Made by a program: the position numbers and the translations under genes. Shown here one piece after another: positions 1 through 9,377 of a DNA stretch of 64,000 bases (the first letter of the stretch is position 1; each line of letters opens with the position of its first letter). The notes below the pieces were generated by a model, which was not told the origin of the DNA, did no database searches, and saw only the letters and a program-made list of their open reading frames with translations. Source of the stretch: Muribaculaceae bacterium (GTDB taxonomy: Bacteria; Bacteroidota; Bacteroidia; Bacteroidales; Muribaculaceae); the NCBI GenBank assembly GCA_017396945.1, contig JAFQKI010000002.1, forward strand, positions 1 through 64,000, given 5' to 3'.

Positions 1-1752
1 ATATGCGTCAACCACATAGATTTGGTTGTTGGAATTGTCAACACGATATACGGCATAGAGTTTGCCGTTGGCTACTGCGATATCATTGTTTACTTGAGTG
101 CCATAGCTTACCCAATCAGCGGTTTTATTAGAAACTTGTGAATAATTCCAAACTTCAGTGAGTGAAGTGATATTGTCGTTAGTCTCAGGTTCTACAGGTT
201 CCGGATTAGGAGTTGGCTCTTCAACCTCTTCCTCGTTAGAACCCGAAAGGTTTATTGTCAATGAGGTTGCGGCGTCTGATGATATCGTTACTTTGGCAGA
301 GTGTGAGCCAAATGATTTAGGAGCGTAAGTTACTGTTATGCTCCCGCTTGTCGTAGCAATCGATGTAGATGACAATTTAAAACAATCAGCATTTGTGCCC
401 GATAAAGCTAATTTTATATTGCCACGCAAGTTGCTACCTGACACGGTAATAGTCTTTGTCACAAGCTCGCTATCGGTGGTAGAGAATGATAGCGAGCTTG
501 CACTTGTTGAAATAGTTGGCGTAGGGAGTTCGACAATAAACAATCCATCAGCAACCGAACGGATTTGACCACTTTTGTTATTGTTATTGTATGTATCATT
601 TACTACCCCGCCCTTGCAAGTCCAGAATGTAGAAGAGCCTCCACCATCAAAGTTCATTGCATCACTACACCCAAGAGTTTTCATTATATCACCAAGTATT
701 TTACCATTGCAACCATCAGCCCAACCTGAGTTGCGACCATCAACGACAACCATTACAAGTTTGGTCTTATCGGCATTATAGCCTACAGCTGTACGAGGGG
801 CTGCATATGAAATATCGCCAAGTGTATTAGGATAAGATGACATCGTTACACCATCGCAAAGTATCATAGCCGACCCCCCAAGGGCTTGTTCTGCAATAGG
901 ATTTTCAATAACTCCGTTATTATCCTTTATGTAATTTTTGAGATATACCGTAATCTCTTGCCCAACTGACATGCCTTTAACATAGGCTCCATTTTGAGTT
1001 CCCTTCCCATAAAGTACTATTCCTCCCGATGGGATAGTAACATTGCCTGATGAAGGGGCACTTGCTACTTTATATTTCATGTATTCACCGGGGGTAAGAG
1101 TAGCGCCATCAACCGGAGTAAGTTGAACAGCATAACCGCCGGTGCCACTTGTTGCTGATGTTGAACCATATTCGGGAGTATAAAAGATGAGCATTTCACC
1201 AATACCACAACTGCTCACATATGAGGGCGTTGAGTTGATCGCCGCACCATCGGTCCACCCTTCGATGCCATTTACACTGCTACACCAACAATCAATTTTA
1301 TTAAGGTAACCGATATAAGGCACGTTTTTACGATCCATCACAATACTATAATATCCATCGCCACTAAATCCTTTACGAGCCTCAGCATCGATGACTGTGT
1401 AACCGCCGGGGGTTGTTGTGCTGAAAAAACCACCATTAATACCAACTATAGGAGTCGCATCGGATATATTGCCAGCCATTGTTGCAACTGTAGCACGAGA
1501 TGTCAATTTGCTACCACCGGACACTGCTTTAATTGCGATATTTGGGTTGGTCAAATCGGTGATTGTATAAAAAATCATCATACTGCGAGAACTATTGTAA
1601 ACTCTCACCACACGATAAGATGTAGCCGAGCCTAATGAAGTTGTCGCAACTCTCTCCTCTACCGTATAGGTTGAACCTTGTAAAGTCCAAGTCTCGGCAG
1701 ATACCGCAAGCGAAACCACGCCGGCGATTAACGCTAACAAAATTTTTTTCAT
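1..1752 (-). CDS. Exported phosphodiester glycosidase (NAGPA-type), C-terminus cut by window edge
   Basis: The gene reads leftwards from an ATG at 1752 and is still open at base 1 (584 residues visible). Residues 1-19 form a signal peptide. Residues about 100-408 match the phosphodiester glycosidase (NAGPA/DUF2233) fold: VGINGGFFS near 103-111, an APRTAVGY segment near 318-325 and MNFDGGGSST near 366-375 are its hallmark glycine-rich motifs. An Ig-like beta domain follows (about 412-505), then an acidic Pro/Glu linker and the start of a module (531 onward, VWNYSQ then ANGKLYAV) that recurs inside the 46.0-49.6 kb protein. Family members remove sugars from phosphodiester linkages; the substrate here is unknown. 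A TATCTTTG box lies 40 bases upstream. The start and first domain are secure; the lost C-terminus may carry a sorting signal. Confidence 0.85.
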   Translation of the reverse strand, partial: MKKILLALIAGVVSLAVSAETWTLQGSTYTVEERVATTSLGSATSYRVVRVYNSSRSMMIFYTITDLTNPNIAIKAVSGGSKLTSRATVATMAGNISDATPIVGINGGFFSTTTPGGYTVIDAEARKGFSGDGYYSIVMDRKNVPYIGYLNKIDCWCSSVNGIEGWTDGAAINSTPSYVSSCGIGEMLIFYTPEYGSTSATSGTGGYAVQLTPVDGATLTPGEYMKYKVASAPSSGNVTIPSGGIVLYGKGTQNGAYVKGMSVGQEITVYLKNYIKDNNGVIENPIAEQALGGSAMILCDGVTMSSYPNTLGDISYAAPRTAVGYNADKTKLVMVVVDGRNSGWADGCNGKILGDIMKTLGCSDAMNFDGGGSSTFWTCKGGVVNDTYNNNNKSGQIRSVADGLFIVELPTPTISTSASSLSFSTTDSELVTKTITVSGSNLRGNIKLALSGTNADCFKLSSTSIATTSGSITVTYAPKSFGSHSAKVTISSDAATSLTINLSGSNEEEVEEPTPNPEPVEPETNDNITSLTEVWNYSQVSNKTADWVSYGTQVNNDIAVANGKLYAVYRVDNSNNQIYVVDAY

Positions 1753-1791
1753 AATTATAAATTGCTATATACTATATTTAGAAATCTGTCG

Positions 1792-1799
1792 CAAAGATA
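1792..1799 (-). promoter_or_regulatory. -7 promoter box for the phosphodiester glycosidase gene
   Basis: The minus strand reads TATCTTTG, a perfect match to the Bacteroidetes -7 consensus TAnnTTTG, about 40 bases upstream of the ATG. No convincing -33 TTTG is seen at the usual 19-21 base distance. Confidence 0.6.
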
Positions 1800-1852
1800 G
1801 TTATAATTCTTAGAATATGGAAATTGTCGCCAACAAATCTAATCGCATAAAA

Positions 1853-1881
1853 CGAAAAGAGTTCGACTTGATGCCGAACTC
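1853..1881 (-). terminator. Intrinsic terminator after the S8 protease gene
   Basis: On the minus strand a GAGTTCG / CGAACTC hairpin with a 9-base loop is followed by TTTTCGTTTT. It starts 27 bases beyond the protease stop codon and separates that gene from the next promoter. Confidence 0.75.
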
Positions 1882-1907
1882 CTTATAAATTAAATTTTAG
1901 AGGATTT

Positions 1908-4106
1908 CTATTTCAATAAAACTCGTGTCGAGTATTGAGATTTTGTACCTTTAACTATAAGAATATAAACACCCTTAGCCACATTTCCCGCATTAATCAC
2001 AACTGTATCATCTTGAGCGAATGAAGATGACACCAATTGACCCGAAACATTGTACAGAGATGCTTGCAACTGAGACTCCCCGGCGACGTATGCCTCTATC
2101 TCAGTATCGCTTAATTGAGATACGATAAAATGATTATCTTTATCAACAACAACATCCTCAACGCCAAGAGCCACAATCACCTCTTTCAATCCCGCAAGAG
2201 CATTAAATTTACCGGCGCCCCAACGCAAAGGAACTGCATCACCGGTCACATATAAATCTTTTGTAGCTGTCATTGCAATTATATCTTTGATTTGAGAAAC
2301 TGTCAATGTTGGGTCAGCCTCAAGCCACAATGCGATTGAACCCGCGACAAAAGGAGTTGCCATAGATGTTCCCAAATCCATCTCCCAATAGTTATCACGG
2401 CCATTAGCTGTAACTTTGGCATTCATATATTCCTCATTTGCCAAGCTATGAAGCAAACGATATTGCACATTAGGAGTACTCACCGAAGATACCAACAATC
2501 CCGGAGCGCAGACATGGGGTAATATACGTCCGTCATACAATTGCCCATAACTTGAAAATGGCAAGATACCACCTTCAACAGCGTTTAATGATGGGTAATA
2601 CAATGTCTGCCCATTAACCGTTTTGGAGTTTATACGAGACGCGAATGCACCGACAGCCACAACATAATCGCCACAAGCCATATTACTGATTGAACCATCG
2701 GTCATACCATCGTCCCAACCGGCAACACCTCCATCAGAGAACTCAGTGTAACTACCATCGCAATATCCGTCAACTCGTTGTCCTGCCTCTCCTTCAATAA
2801 TAAAGCCAAGCATATATTTTCCATCGGAATTTTGTACGGTTTCTGTCAGATTGGAAAAAACATAAGCGGTATATCGACCATTTATCGCATCAACCTCAGA
2901 GGCATAACCAAAATAACCGGTAAAGGCTTTATCAAAATCGGGAGATGTTATATCGCCATCGGCAGCATAGAGATTACTTGACACATAAACCGGATTGGAT
3001 GTATTTGTAAGTGTTGGCGCAGTGAATAAAATCACACCGTTTGACTTATCATAAACAACCGGAGTGAATGAGAAAGGCTTATCGCTATTGCTCCAAAACT
3101 CATAAGTGCCATAGATGCCCTGCTCTGACACATTTTCAACTGCAAAGGTTTTTAAAGTCGTTGAAGATGCGGTAAAAGTCTTATTTACGGCAATTGGGAA
3201 CTCACCTTCATTTCCAGCCGCAACACAGATGATTGCCTCTTTGCCCAACTCATCAAGATATAGGTCAAACTCATCGTTCCCATCATGAGGACCGGAACTG
3301 ATACCTAATGAAAGATTAATCACCGCAGGTTTACCTTCAGATGCCGCATACTCTATTATATTTTCAACCCCCGCAAGGATACATGAATTGAGCAATTCTC
3401 CACATGATATAGCAATATCAGAACCGGTTGCCACACCATAGTAACTATTGGCTGTGTAGCCACCTGCCATAATTCCCAGCACGTGAGTACCATGTGTTGA
3501 CGCATTGTTTTCGGTAGTAAACGCGGCGATTTCCGAAGGAGTTTCATAGGAAATTACAGAATTTGCTGAAGTAAAATTCCACAAGCGCTTTGTTCGAGGC
3601 ATACCGGCATCGTCAAGAAAAGCTATGTGATTGGGATCAAGACCACTATCCATCAATCCGGTTACAACTCCTTTCCCGGTAAAACGTTGTGGCAAACCTA
3701 TTCCATTATGAATATCAGTGACACCTGTAGCCTTACGCCCGGTATCAAGTTTCAATGTCGCGGCACCTCCGACAGAGACTTTCTTTACTTGTGGCATACG
3801 TGAGAATGCAACCAAATCTTTGGTTGGAATGGTAGCGATTACCATATTGGCTCGTTGGCCAAGAATCACAGCACCGATTTCTGTCAACTCTTCAGCCGAA
3901 ACGCCATCGGCAAGAGTCACCACTGCCGTAACATGTTGCGGAGCATTAATTTTTTGAGTTTCTACGGCACTAAGCATTCTGACCTTAGGGCTTTGTTGCA
4001 ACTCATAGCGACGCACTATATCAAGAGCATGAACGTCAAGTTTTCCCTGAGCAAAAGCAAACAATCCGCAACACATAGCCAACACACTTAAACATATTTT
4101 TTTCAT
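1908..4106 (-). CDS. Subtilisin-like serine protease (S8) with T9SS sorting domain
   Basis: This 732-residue exported protease carries the complete S8 triad: Asp153 (GLMDSGLD), His205 (STHGTHVLG) and Ser581 (GTSMATP). Residues 1-19 are a signal peptide and 50-115 look like an inhibitor-type prodomain. A long insertion rich in beta structure separates His from Ser. The last 75 residues (LYNVSGQLV, then AKGVYILIVKG and a basic end) fit a type A T9SS C-terminal sorting domain, which implies export across the outer membrane and cell-surface anchoring or release. Established: such domains are recognised by the Por system. Inferred: the host encodes T9SS, although no Por gene is in the window. The gene has its own promoter box and terminator, so it is monocistronic. 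Confidence 0.93.
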   Translation of the reverse strand: MKKICLSVLAMCCGLFAFAQGKLDVHALDIVRRYELQQSPKVRMLSAVETQKINAPQHVTAVVTLADGVSAEELTEIGAVILGQRANMVIATIPTKDLVAFSRMPQVKKVSVGGAATLKLDTGRKATGVTDIHNGIGLPQRFTGKGVVTGLMDSGLDPNHIAFLDDAGMPRTKRLWNFTSANSVISYETPSEIAAFTTENNASTHGTHVLGIMAGGYTANSYYGVATGSDIAISCGELLNSCILAGVENIIEYAASEGKPAVINLSLGISSGPHDGNDEFDLYLDELGKEAIICVAAGNEGEFPIAVNKTFTASSTTLKTFAVENVSEQGIYGTYEFWSNSDKPFSFTPVVYDKSNGVILFTAPTLTNTSNPVYVSSNLYAADGDITSPDFDKAFTGYFGYASEVDAINGRYTAYVFSNLTETVQNSDGKYMLGFIIEGEAGQRVDGYCDGSYTEFSDGGVAGWDDGMTDGSISNMACGDYVVAVGAFASRINSKTVNGQTLYYPSLNAVEGGILPFSSYGQLYDGRILPHVCAPGLLVSSVSTPNVQYRLLHSLANEEYMNAKVTANGRDNYWEMDLGTSMATPFVAGSIALWLEADPTLTVSQIKDIIAMTATKDLYVTGDAVPLRWGAGKFNALAGLKEVIVALGVEDVVVDKDNHFIVSQLSDTEIEAYVAGESQLQASLYNVSGQLVSSSFAQDDTVVINAGNVAKGVYILIVKGTKSQYSTRVLLK

Positions 4107-4133
4107 ATCTCAATTTTTCTTTTTGATAACTTG

Positions 4134-4141
4134 CAAAGATA
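4134..4141 (-). promoter_or_regulatory. -7 promoter box for the S8 protease gene
   Basis: The minus strand reads TATCTTTG 28 bases upstream of the protease ATG and matches TAnnTTTG exactly. A TTG occurs 23 bases further upstream, slightly beyond the usual spacing. Confidence 0.6.
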
Positions 4142-4188
4142 AGACTTTATTTAATTACAATCATCAATCGTCGCAAAATTTAACACAC

Positions 4189-4221
4189 AAAAAAAGCGTG
4201 CCACAAGAATTTGTAGCACGC
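4189..4221 (-). terminator. Intrinsic terminator after the TPR gene
   Basis: On the minus strand the arms GCGTGC-T-ACAA and TTGT-G-GCACGC enclose a 4-base loop and run straight into TTTTTTT. It is a strong rho-independent terminator 25 bases beyond the TPR stop codon. Confidence 0.85.
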
Positions 4222-4245
4222 TCTGTGATATTAATTAGGCTATAT

Positions 4246-5868
4246 TTATTTAACCTTGGTTTTCAATTTTGCGATTACCTCTTCCAATTGAGTTTTTGAA
4301 GGATCGGCAGCCAAAGCCTTTTCGTAATAAGTCAACGCAGTTGCGTAGTCTTTTTGTTCATTGGCAATTTGACCAATCATACCACACACGTTTACATACA
4401 ATTTGTTTTGTTTTTCAAGAACAGTGGCATCAACTTCCAATGCTGCAACTAATTCTTTCAATGCAGCCATCACTTCGGGAGTTGTATTGTCGTTATTTGC
4501 CTTGGCAGAAAGAAGTGTAACCTTATATGACAAGAACATGAATTTGCTTTGTTCCGCAACTTTAGGCAAACCTAATTCAATATATTTAAGACCGCTTTCA
4601 ACTGCAGGCATACGAGTTTCAGTGGTATCGACAGTCGCTGATTTTGCAAACTTAATAACAACGTTCAAATAATCATTTGGAGAAATTTGAGCCTTACCGT
4701 TTACATATTTTTCATATGCCAACGCAGCTTGATAAAGATTTCCATTATTTTCGTGGATTTTGCTTACACGTTCATACAACCCTGTATTTTTTACGGTGTC
4801 AACTGCAATCGCTTTTTCAAATTGCACCAATGCGAGTGAATCTTGTTTCAACTCAACAAGTACGTCTCCATAATAAGCGTAGTCATTTGTGCTAAAGAAA
4901 CCACCTTGGTTGGCACTGAAAAACTCTTCAGCATATTTCACTGCCGCATCATAATCTTTCAACGCAGCTTTACTCCAGAACATCATGCGTTGAATCAAGA
5001 ATGATTTTTCACAAGATTGAGCAAAGTCAAACGCTTCTGCAAATTTACCATTGGCAAACAAAAGCACTGTATAACGTTCCTCATCTTCACGGAAGTGGTT
5101 AGGGTTCTTTACATATTGACCATACAACTCAGCAGCCTTGGCAAACTGACCATTGTCATAGTATTTAATCGCCAACTCACGTTGAGCGAGAGCAGAGTTA
5201 GGTTGCAATGAAAGAAGTGTTTCAAGCATTTCAATCGCCGAAGTAGGGTTAATCACGAAATAGATATTAGCCGACTTTACATAAGCCGCAGATTGTTCAG
5301 GGCCAAAATAAACTGCTTGACCATATTGCTCAACCGCTTCATTGATAGAGTCAGCAGCTGCCAACATATCACCTTTCAAAATGTAAATTGAAGGCTCTTT
5401 ACGTTTAGAATCTTTTGTAGCTTTTTCGAGATATTTGCTGATTTGTTTAGCATATACTTCGGGGTTAGCCACATAATAAGCACGAGCAATGGCTACTGTA
5501 ACCTCATTGTTTTTCTTGCCAAACTTTTCTGCCAATTTAATGTTTTCTTTAGCAGCATCTTCATTGCCATTCAACAAATCCAATGTCGCCAAACCAACAT
5601 AGTTGTAAGGATTTTCGGCATTTGCAGCAATACCATTGTCAAAGTATTGTTTAGCCAACACTTTATTTCCATCACGCAATGCGATTTCACCGAGGTAATA
5701 GTAAGCCAAAGACTTATCGGTATCGGCATTGTTCAACGTGCGCTCAAGAATAGTCTTGGCATTGGCAAACTGATCGGCTTTGTAATACTCAATACCATCT
5801 TGATAACCTTGTGCCGAAGCCGACATAACAGCACCTAAAAGGAAAGCAATTAAAAATTTAAATTTCAT
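4246..5868 (-). CDS. Exported tetratricopeptide-repeat protein
   Basis: The 540-residue product has a signal peptide (1-19, ending SASAQ). The rest is almost entirely helical TPR units, for example around residues 52-118 and the C-terminal unit near 500-535 (ATALTYYEKALAADP). TPRs mediate protein-protein contacts, so this is probably a periplasmic scaffold. It lies 38 bases downstream of the PstS-like gene on the same strand and ends at a strong terminator, so it is the last gene of that transcript. In Bacteroides, a similar TPR gene closes an ExbB/ExbD/TonB-PstS cluster (recalled from known gene order). That supports a link to TonB energisation or phosphate-type binding proteins, but the partner is not shown here. 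Confidence 0.85.
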   Translation of the reverse strand: MKFKFLIAFLLGAVMSASAQGYQDGIEYYKADQFANAKTILERTLNNADTDKSLAYYYLGEIALRDGNKVLAKQYFDNGIAANAENPYNYVGLATLDLLNGNEDAAKENIKLAEKFGKKNNEVTVAIARAYYVANPEVYAKQISKYLEKATKDSKRKEPSIYILKGDMLAAADSINEAVEQYGQAVYFGPEQSAAYVKSANIYFVINPTSAIEMLETLLSLQPNSALAQRELAIKYYDNGQFAKAAELYGQYVKNPNHFREDEERYTVLLFANGKFAEAFDFAQSCEKSFLIQRMMFWSKAALKDYDAAVKYAEEFFSANQGGFFSTNDYAYYGDVLVELKQDSLALVQFEKAIAVDTVKNTGLYERVSKIHENNGNLYQAALAYEKYVNGKAQISPNDYLNVVIKFAKSATVDTTETRMPAVESGLKYIELGLPKVAEQSKFMFLSYKVTLLSAKANNDNTTPEVMAALKELVAALEVDATVLEKQNKLYVNVCGMIGQIANEQKDYATALTYYEKALAADPSKTQLEEVIAKLKTKVK

Positions 5869-5906
5869 TGTTTCTGTATTTGTGTTTAATAAATTATTAT
5901 TTCAGA

Positions 5907-6881
5907 TTAACGTGTCAATTCAATTACTTGCGGATATATTACCGCCGGGAGCACTCCGGTGCGCATCATAAGTTTCTGACCATTTACACTTGTCACAAAT
6001 GAGAAGAAACCATTATCAACTCCACCTCTAGCTCCGGTTGTAATCATATATATCTGTCGGAACAACGGATATTCCCCACTATATATATATGATTGATAAG
6101 GCTTGCGCGGGCGATATTGGTCGCTCGGACTCACTGCCAAAACCTTTATATTAGAGTCATATTCATAATCATTCATCTCAGCATTCATATCCTTTGAGAT
6201 TTCCACAAGTTGCTCAGTGGAAAGTTCTCGGCTACGCATATCGGTGGTTATCCACGAAACACCGATTATACCCATCGCATTTTTATTATGAGAAACTATT
6301 TCAAACACGCCTTCGATAGAATCTTGAACATAAACATTTTTACCAAATTGGCGTCCATTCATCAACGAATCGCGCATATATTGCATTGTGCTTGAGCCAT
6401 TGTGGTCAAAGACAACATCAATAGTACCCAAATCACTTGGCGCCAAATCATTCCAATCAGTGATTTCGCCGGCCAATATATCTCCTATCTCCGCAACAGT
6501 CAATTCCTCAATAGTATTTACAGGATTAACTATCAAAGCTAAGGCGTCAACCGCAATCATTTCACTATAGACTGTTTGATTTTTATTTTTCAGCTTAGCC
6601 CGCTCATTTTTGGTCAAATCACGAGCAATGACAATCGTATTGGTTTTTAACGCCAACAATGAGTCTATCGCATCTTGTTGTGGGATATAATATGGAATGA
6701 TAAACGCTTCGGGATATTGGAACTCATACACATCAATTTCTTGTTGCATAATGTTCTCAAAGCTATTGTCACACATTATAGTCATCATACCTGAAGTGGT
6801 TGATGTCTTAGGCATAGGACGACACGACGGCAAAATCGCCATTATCAACATTATCAACAATAGATTTATCGTTTTCTTCAT
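5907..6881 (-). CDS. PstS-like phosphate-binding lipoprotein
   Basis: This 324-residue protein has a lipoprotein signal peptide (LPSC, Cys20) and the periplasmic binding fold of the PstS family. Recognisable segments are the early MTIMCDNSFENIMQQE strand-helix region, VNPVNTIEELTVAEIGDILAG, the HNGSSTMQYMRDSL loop in the phosphate-binding position, and the YPLFRQIYMITTG motif near the end. No PstC, PstA or PstB transport genes adjoin it, so it may sense or bind phosphate rather than feed an ABC importer. Its ATG overlaps the stop of the upstream membrane gene (TAATG), indicating translational coupling; the TPR gene follows by 38 bases. Confidence 0.85.
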   Translation of the reverse strand: MKKTINLLLIMLIMAILPSCRPMPKTSTTSGMMTIMCDNSFENIMQQEIDVYEFQYPEAFIIPYYIPQQDAIDSLLALKTNTIVIARDLTKNERAKLKNKNQTVYSEMIAVDALALIVNPVNTIEELTVAEIGDILAGEITDWNDLAPSDLGTIDVVFDHNGSSTMQYMRDSLMNGRQFGKNVYVQDSIEGVFEIVSHNKNAMGIIGVSWITTDMRSRELSTEQLVEISKDMNAEMNDYEYDSNIKVLAVSPSDQYRPRKPYQSYIYSGEYPLFRQIYMITTGARGGVDNGFFSFVTSVNGQKLMMRTGVLPAVIYPQVIELTR

Positions 6882-7255
6882 TATTCTCTGCCTCTGTAAT
6901 TACTATAATAGTCAAGCCCCTTAAATTGACGATATCCGCGCCAAATTCCATAAAGGACCAAAATTGCGCCAATAATCCAGCGCACCCACTCCAACCCGTT
7001 ACTATCTATATTATATAGATATTGCTCAATTGCAACTATTCCCAAGTCAAAGCCACCTAAAAGAATGACACCGACTCCGATATAGAATGCCATCATAATC
7101 AATCCGATTGTGTAACGGATTATCTTACTCACTTGTATTTGTGCGGGAGCCTCTTTAACTTGAGACAAACGGGGACGATACTTTTCCAAATCAATCTCTT
7201 GATTTTCTTCCGGTTGTTGAGACTCATTTTGTTTCTTAACTTCTTCTAATTCCAT
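6881..7255 (-). CDS. Small two-helix membrane protein of PstS/TPR operon
   Basis: The 124-residue product has a charged N-terminal cytoplasmic segment (Glu/Gln/Lys rich, 1-45). Two hydrophobic stretches follow, about 46-68 and 92-107, and then a short basic tail. I recognise no catalytic motif. Proteins of this shape sit between ExbD and TonB genes in the corresponding Bacteroides cluster, so a role near the inner-membrane energising complex is possible but inferred from position alone. It is the first gene of the three-gene leftward operon and overlaps pstS-like by one base. It is divergent from rarA across a 278-base gap. Confidence 0.7.
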   Translation of the reverse strand: MELEEVKKQNESQQPEENQEIDLEKYRPRLSQVKEAPAQIQVSKIIRYTIGLIMMAFYIGVGVILLGGFDLGIVAIEQYLYNIDSNGLEWVRWIIGAILVLYGIWRGYRQFKGLDYYSNYRGRE

Positions 7256-7491
7256 TGTCAGCGATTTGTTTACAAAGTTCTTTGTTTATAAACATCTGCA
7301 TTACAATATATGTTCGCCACAGACTGCATACAAGACACAATCTCGGCAATTTACATTGCGAGTGTAAAGTTACACAAAATTTCTCATGAAAAAGCGGTTT
7401 TCACTATATATTATAAACAATTAACAACAAATCATACCTCGCCAAATCACAAAAAACCGATTTGGGGCTATGAAAATCCAAAAAGTTGGGC

Positions 7492-7499
7492 TATTTTTG
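7492..7499 (+). promoter_or_regulatory. -7 promoter box for rarA
   Basis: TATTTTTG matches TAnnTTTG and would place the transcript start about 28 bases before the rarA ATG. A TTTG upstream (7461-7464) is 27 bases away, too far for a standard -33. Otherwise the 7256-7533 divergent gap shows only AT-rich sequence. Confidence 0.5.
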
Positions 7500-7533
7500 C
7501 ACCAAAGTTTCAGAAGCAGTTATATAAATCGAT

Positions 7534-8811
7534 ATGCAGGCTCCGTTGGCTGAGCGACTACGTCCAAAGTCGCTCGATGATTACATAGGACAATCACATT
7601 TGGTGGGCGATGATTGCATTTTACGCCAAATGATAAACTCCGGTAAAGTTTCCTCATTTATACTTTGGGGACCTCCCGGCGTTGGGAAAACCACATTAGC
7701 TCGCATAATCGCAAACACGACCAAATCACCCTTTTACACTCTTAGCGCCGTACACGCCGGAGTTAAAGAGGTCAGAGATGTGCTTGACCGCTGTCGCGCC
7801 GATGCACAAAGCGTATTCACCCAAGGACGCCCGATATTGTTTATCGACGAAATCCACCGCTTTAACAAGTCTCAACAAGACAGCCTATTGGGTGCGGTAG
7901 AAAGTGGGATTGTAACACTAATTGGAGCGACAACCGAAAACCCTTCTTTTGAGGTAATCAGGCCTCTCCTTTCACGAGCACAGGTTTACACCCTTAAACC
8001 TCTTGACGCCGAAGAGTTAACAACATTATTAAACCGTGCGTTAACAACCGATGAGATTTTAAAACAACGTAAAGTAAATGTCGAAAGCACCGATGCGTTA
8101 TTTAGATTTTCAGGTGGCGACGCCCGAAAACTTCTTAACATCCTTGACCTATTAGAGCAATCCACCACACAAGATGAAACATTGGTAATAAACGATGAAC
8201 TTGTAACCAAACGGCTACAAGAAAATCCCATGGCATTTGACAAAAACGGCGAGATGCATTATGACATAATCTCGGCATTTATAAAAAGCGTGCGCGGTAG
8301 CGACCCTGACGCCGCGATATATTGGCTCGCAAGGTTAATCGCCGGAGGTGAAGACCCCAAGTTTATTGCCCGACGACTCGTTATTCTTGCGTCAGAAGAT
8401 ATAGGATTGGCAAACCCAAATGCACTATTACTCGCAAACGCGACATTTGACACTATCCATAAAATCGGATGGCCCGAAGGGCGCATCCCACTTGCAGAAT
8501 GTACTATATACCTTGCCACATCACCCAAAAGCAACTCGGCATACATGGCTATAAATCAGGCGCTGGAATTTGTTAATCAAACCGGCAACTTACCTGTTCC
8601 CTTACATCTGCGCAATGCACCTACAAAGCTAATGAAAGACTTAGGCTATAGTCAAAATTACAAGTATTCACACGACTATCCGGGAAACTTCGTACGCCAA
8701 CAATTCATGCCCGAAGAAATCGGTCACCCTACTTTTTGGAATCCGTGTGACAATCCGGCAGAAAACAAGCTACACGAGCTAAACAATCATCGCTGGAAAT
8801 CAAGTAATTAA
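7534..8811 (+). CDS. rarA: Replication-associated recombination protein RarA (MgsA), AAA+ ATPase
   Basis: The 425-residue protein is a full-length RarA/MgsA/WRNIP1-family ATPase. It begins with the family motif PLAERLRPKSLDDYIGQ, followed by Walker A GPPGVGKT (46-53), Walker B IDEIHRF (104-110) and the sensor segment LIGATTENPSFEV. The C-terminal half holds the helical tetramerisation region (ARRLVILASEDIGLANP, APTKLMKDLGY). It acts on stalled forks and single-strand gaps through SSB. The ATG at 7534 is the only start that keeps the conserved N-terminus, and a -7 box sits 35 bases upstream. It appears to be a single-gene unit. Confidence 0.97.
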   Translation: MQAPLAERLRPKSLDDYIGQSHLVGDDCILRQMINSGKVSSFILWGPPGVGKTTLARIIANTTKSPFYTLSAVHAGVKEVRDVLDRCRADAQSVFTQGRPILFIDEIHRFNKSQQDSLLGAVESGIVTLIGATTENPSFEVIRPLLSRAQVYTLKPLDAEELTTLLNRALTTDEILKQRKVNVESTDALFRFSGGDARKLLNILDLLEQSTTQDETLVINDELVTKRLQENPMAFDKNGEMHYDIISAFIKSVRGSDPDAAIYWLARLIAGGEDPKFIARRLVILASEDIGLANPNALLLANATFDTIHKIGWPEGRIPLAECTIYLATSPKSNSAYMAINQALEFVNQTGNLPVPLHLRNAPTKLMKDLGYSQNYKYSHDYPGNFVRQQFMPEEIGHPTFWNPCDNPAENKLHELNNHRWKSSN

Positions 8812-8927
8812 CTCCTTTTGTGGATTTTTCTTAAAAAATTCACACTTATCAGTGTCACAAAAATAATAGTTATGCGTCTGCTTAATGAACAACATTAAAT
8901 TAACGCATTAAAACCACATTTTTTATT

Positions 8928-9353
8928 ATGAAAAAAATTATTTTATCACTTATCGCGATTATCGCATCAGCGACAACCATGTCGGCAATTACTCTTAGCG
9001 AAGCATTTGATCGTTGCGCCGAAGTAGAATCCACAATGAAAATGGATCTTCCTGTAGAACTAATGGGAAATGCGGAAGGCATCCATAGTGGCAAAATGGC
9101 AACGTTTGACATTTCTAAAGCAGAGGACATTCATGCCATTACCGCAGAAATTCCCAAAGATTATATCATGGCAAGCGTCAATCACGAGGGGGTAAATGTC
9201 AACATTTATTGTCAACCTCATGAAAACAACGACTTGGTCAACCTTTTCATAAACGTCGAAGGGGAAGAACATGGTAAACCGCAATTATTAGTATTATTCC
9301 TGACTTGCGAAAAAAGCAAAATTAATGACGTAATTAAAATTGCCAACCAATAA
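8928..9353 (+). CDS. Small exported DUF4252-like protein
   Basis: The product is 141 residues with a clear signal peptide (MKKIILSLIAIIASATTMSA). The mature part is a compact alpha/beta domain. Its plan resembles the DUF4252 protein at the other end of the same cassette: an early amphipathic helix, a middle region of about 40 residues, then a strand-rich end (LLVLFLTCE). Sequence identity between the two is low, so the DUF4252 assignment is tentative. It lies 24 bases before an ECF sigma factor gene and probably opens a four-gene transcript. An exported partner fits a signal or target protein of the sigma/anti-sigma pair (inference). Confidence 0.7.
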   Translation: MKKIILSLIAIIASATTMSAITLSEAFDRCAEVESTMKMDLPVELMGNAEGIHSGKMATFDISKAEDIHAITAEIPKDYIMASVNHEGVNVNIYCQPHENNDLVNLFINVEGEEHGKPQLLVLFLTCEKSKINDVIKIANQ

Positions 9354-9377
9354 ACCCTTGTAATTTCATCTCTCGCA

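Noticed and set aside
7310-7588. Open frame of 92 codons in the rarA upstream region
   Set aside because: It lies in the AT-rich divergent gap, overlaps the rarA promoter and start out of frame, and its translation resembles no known protein.
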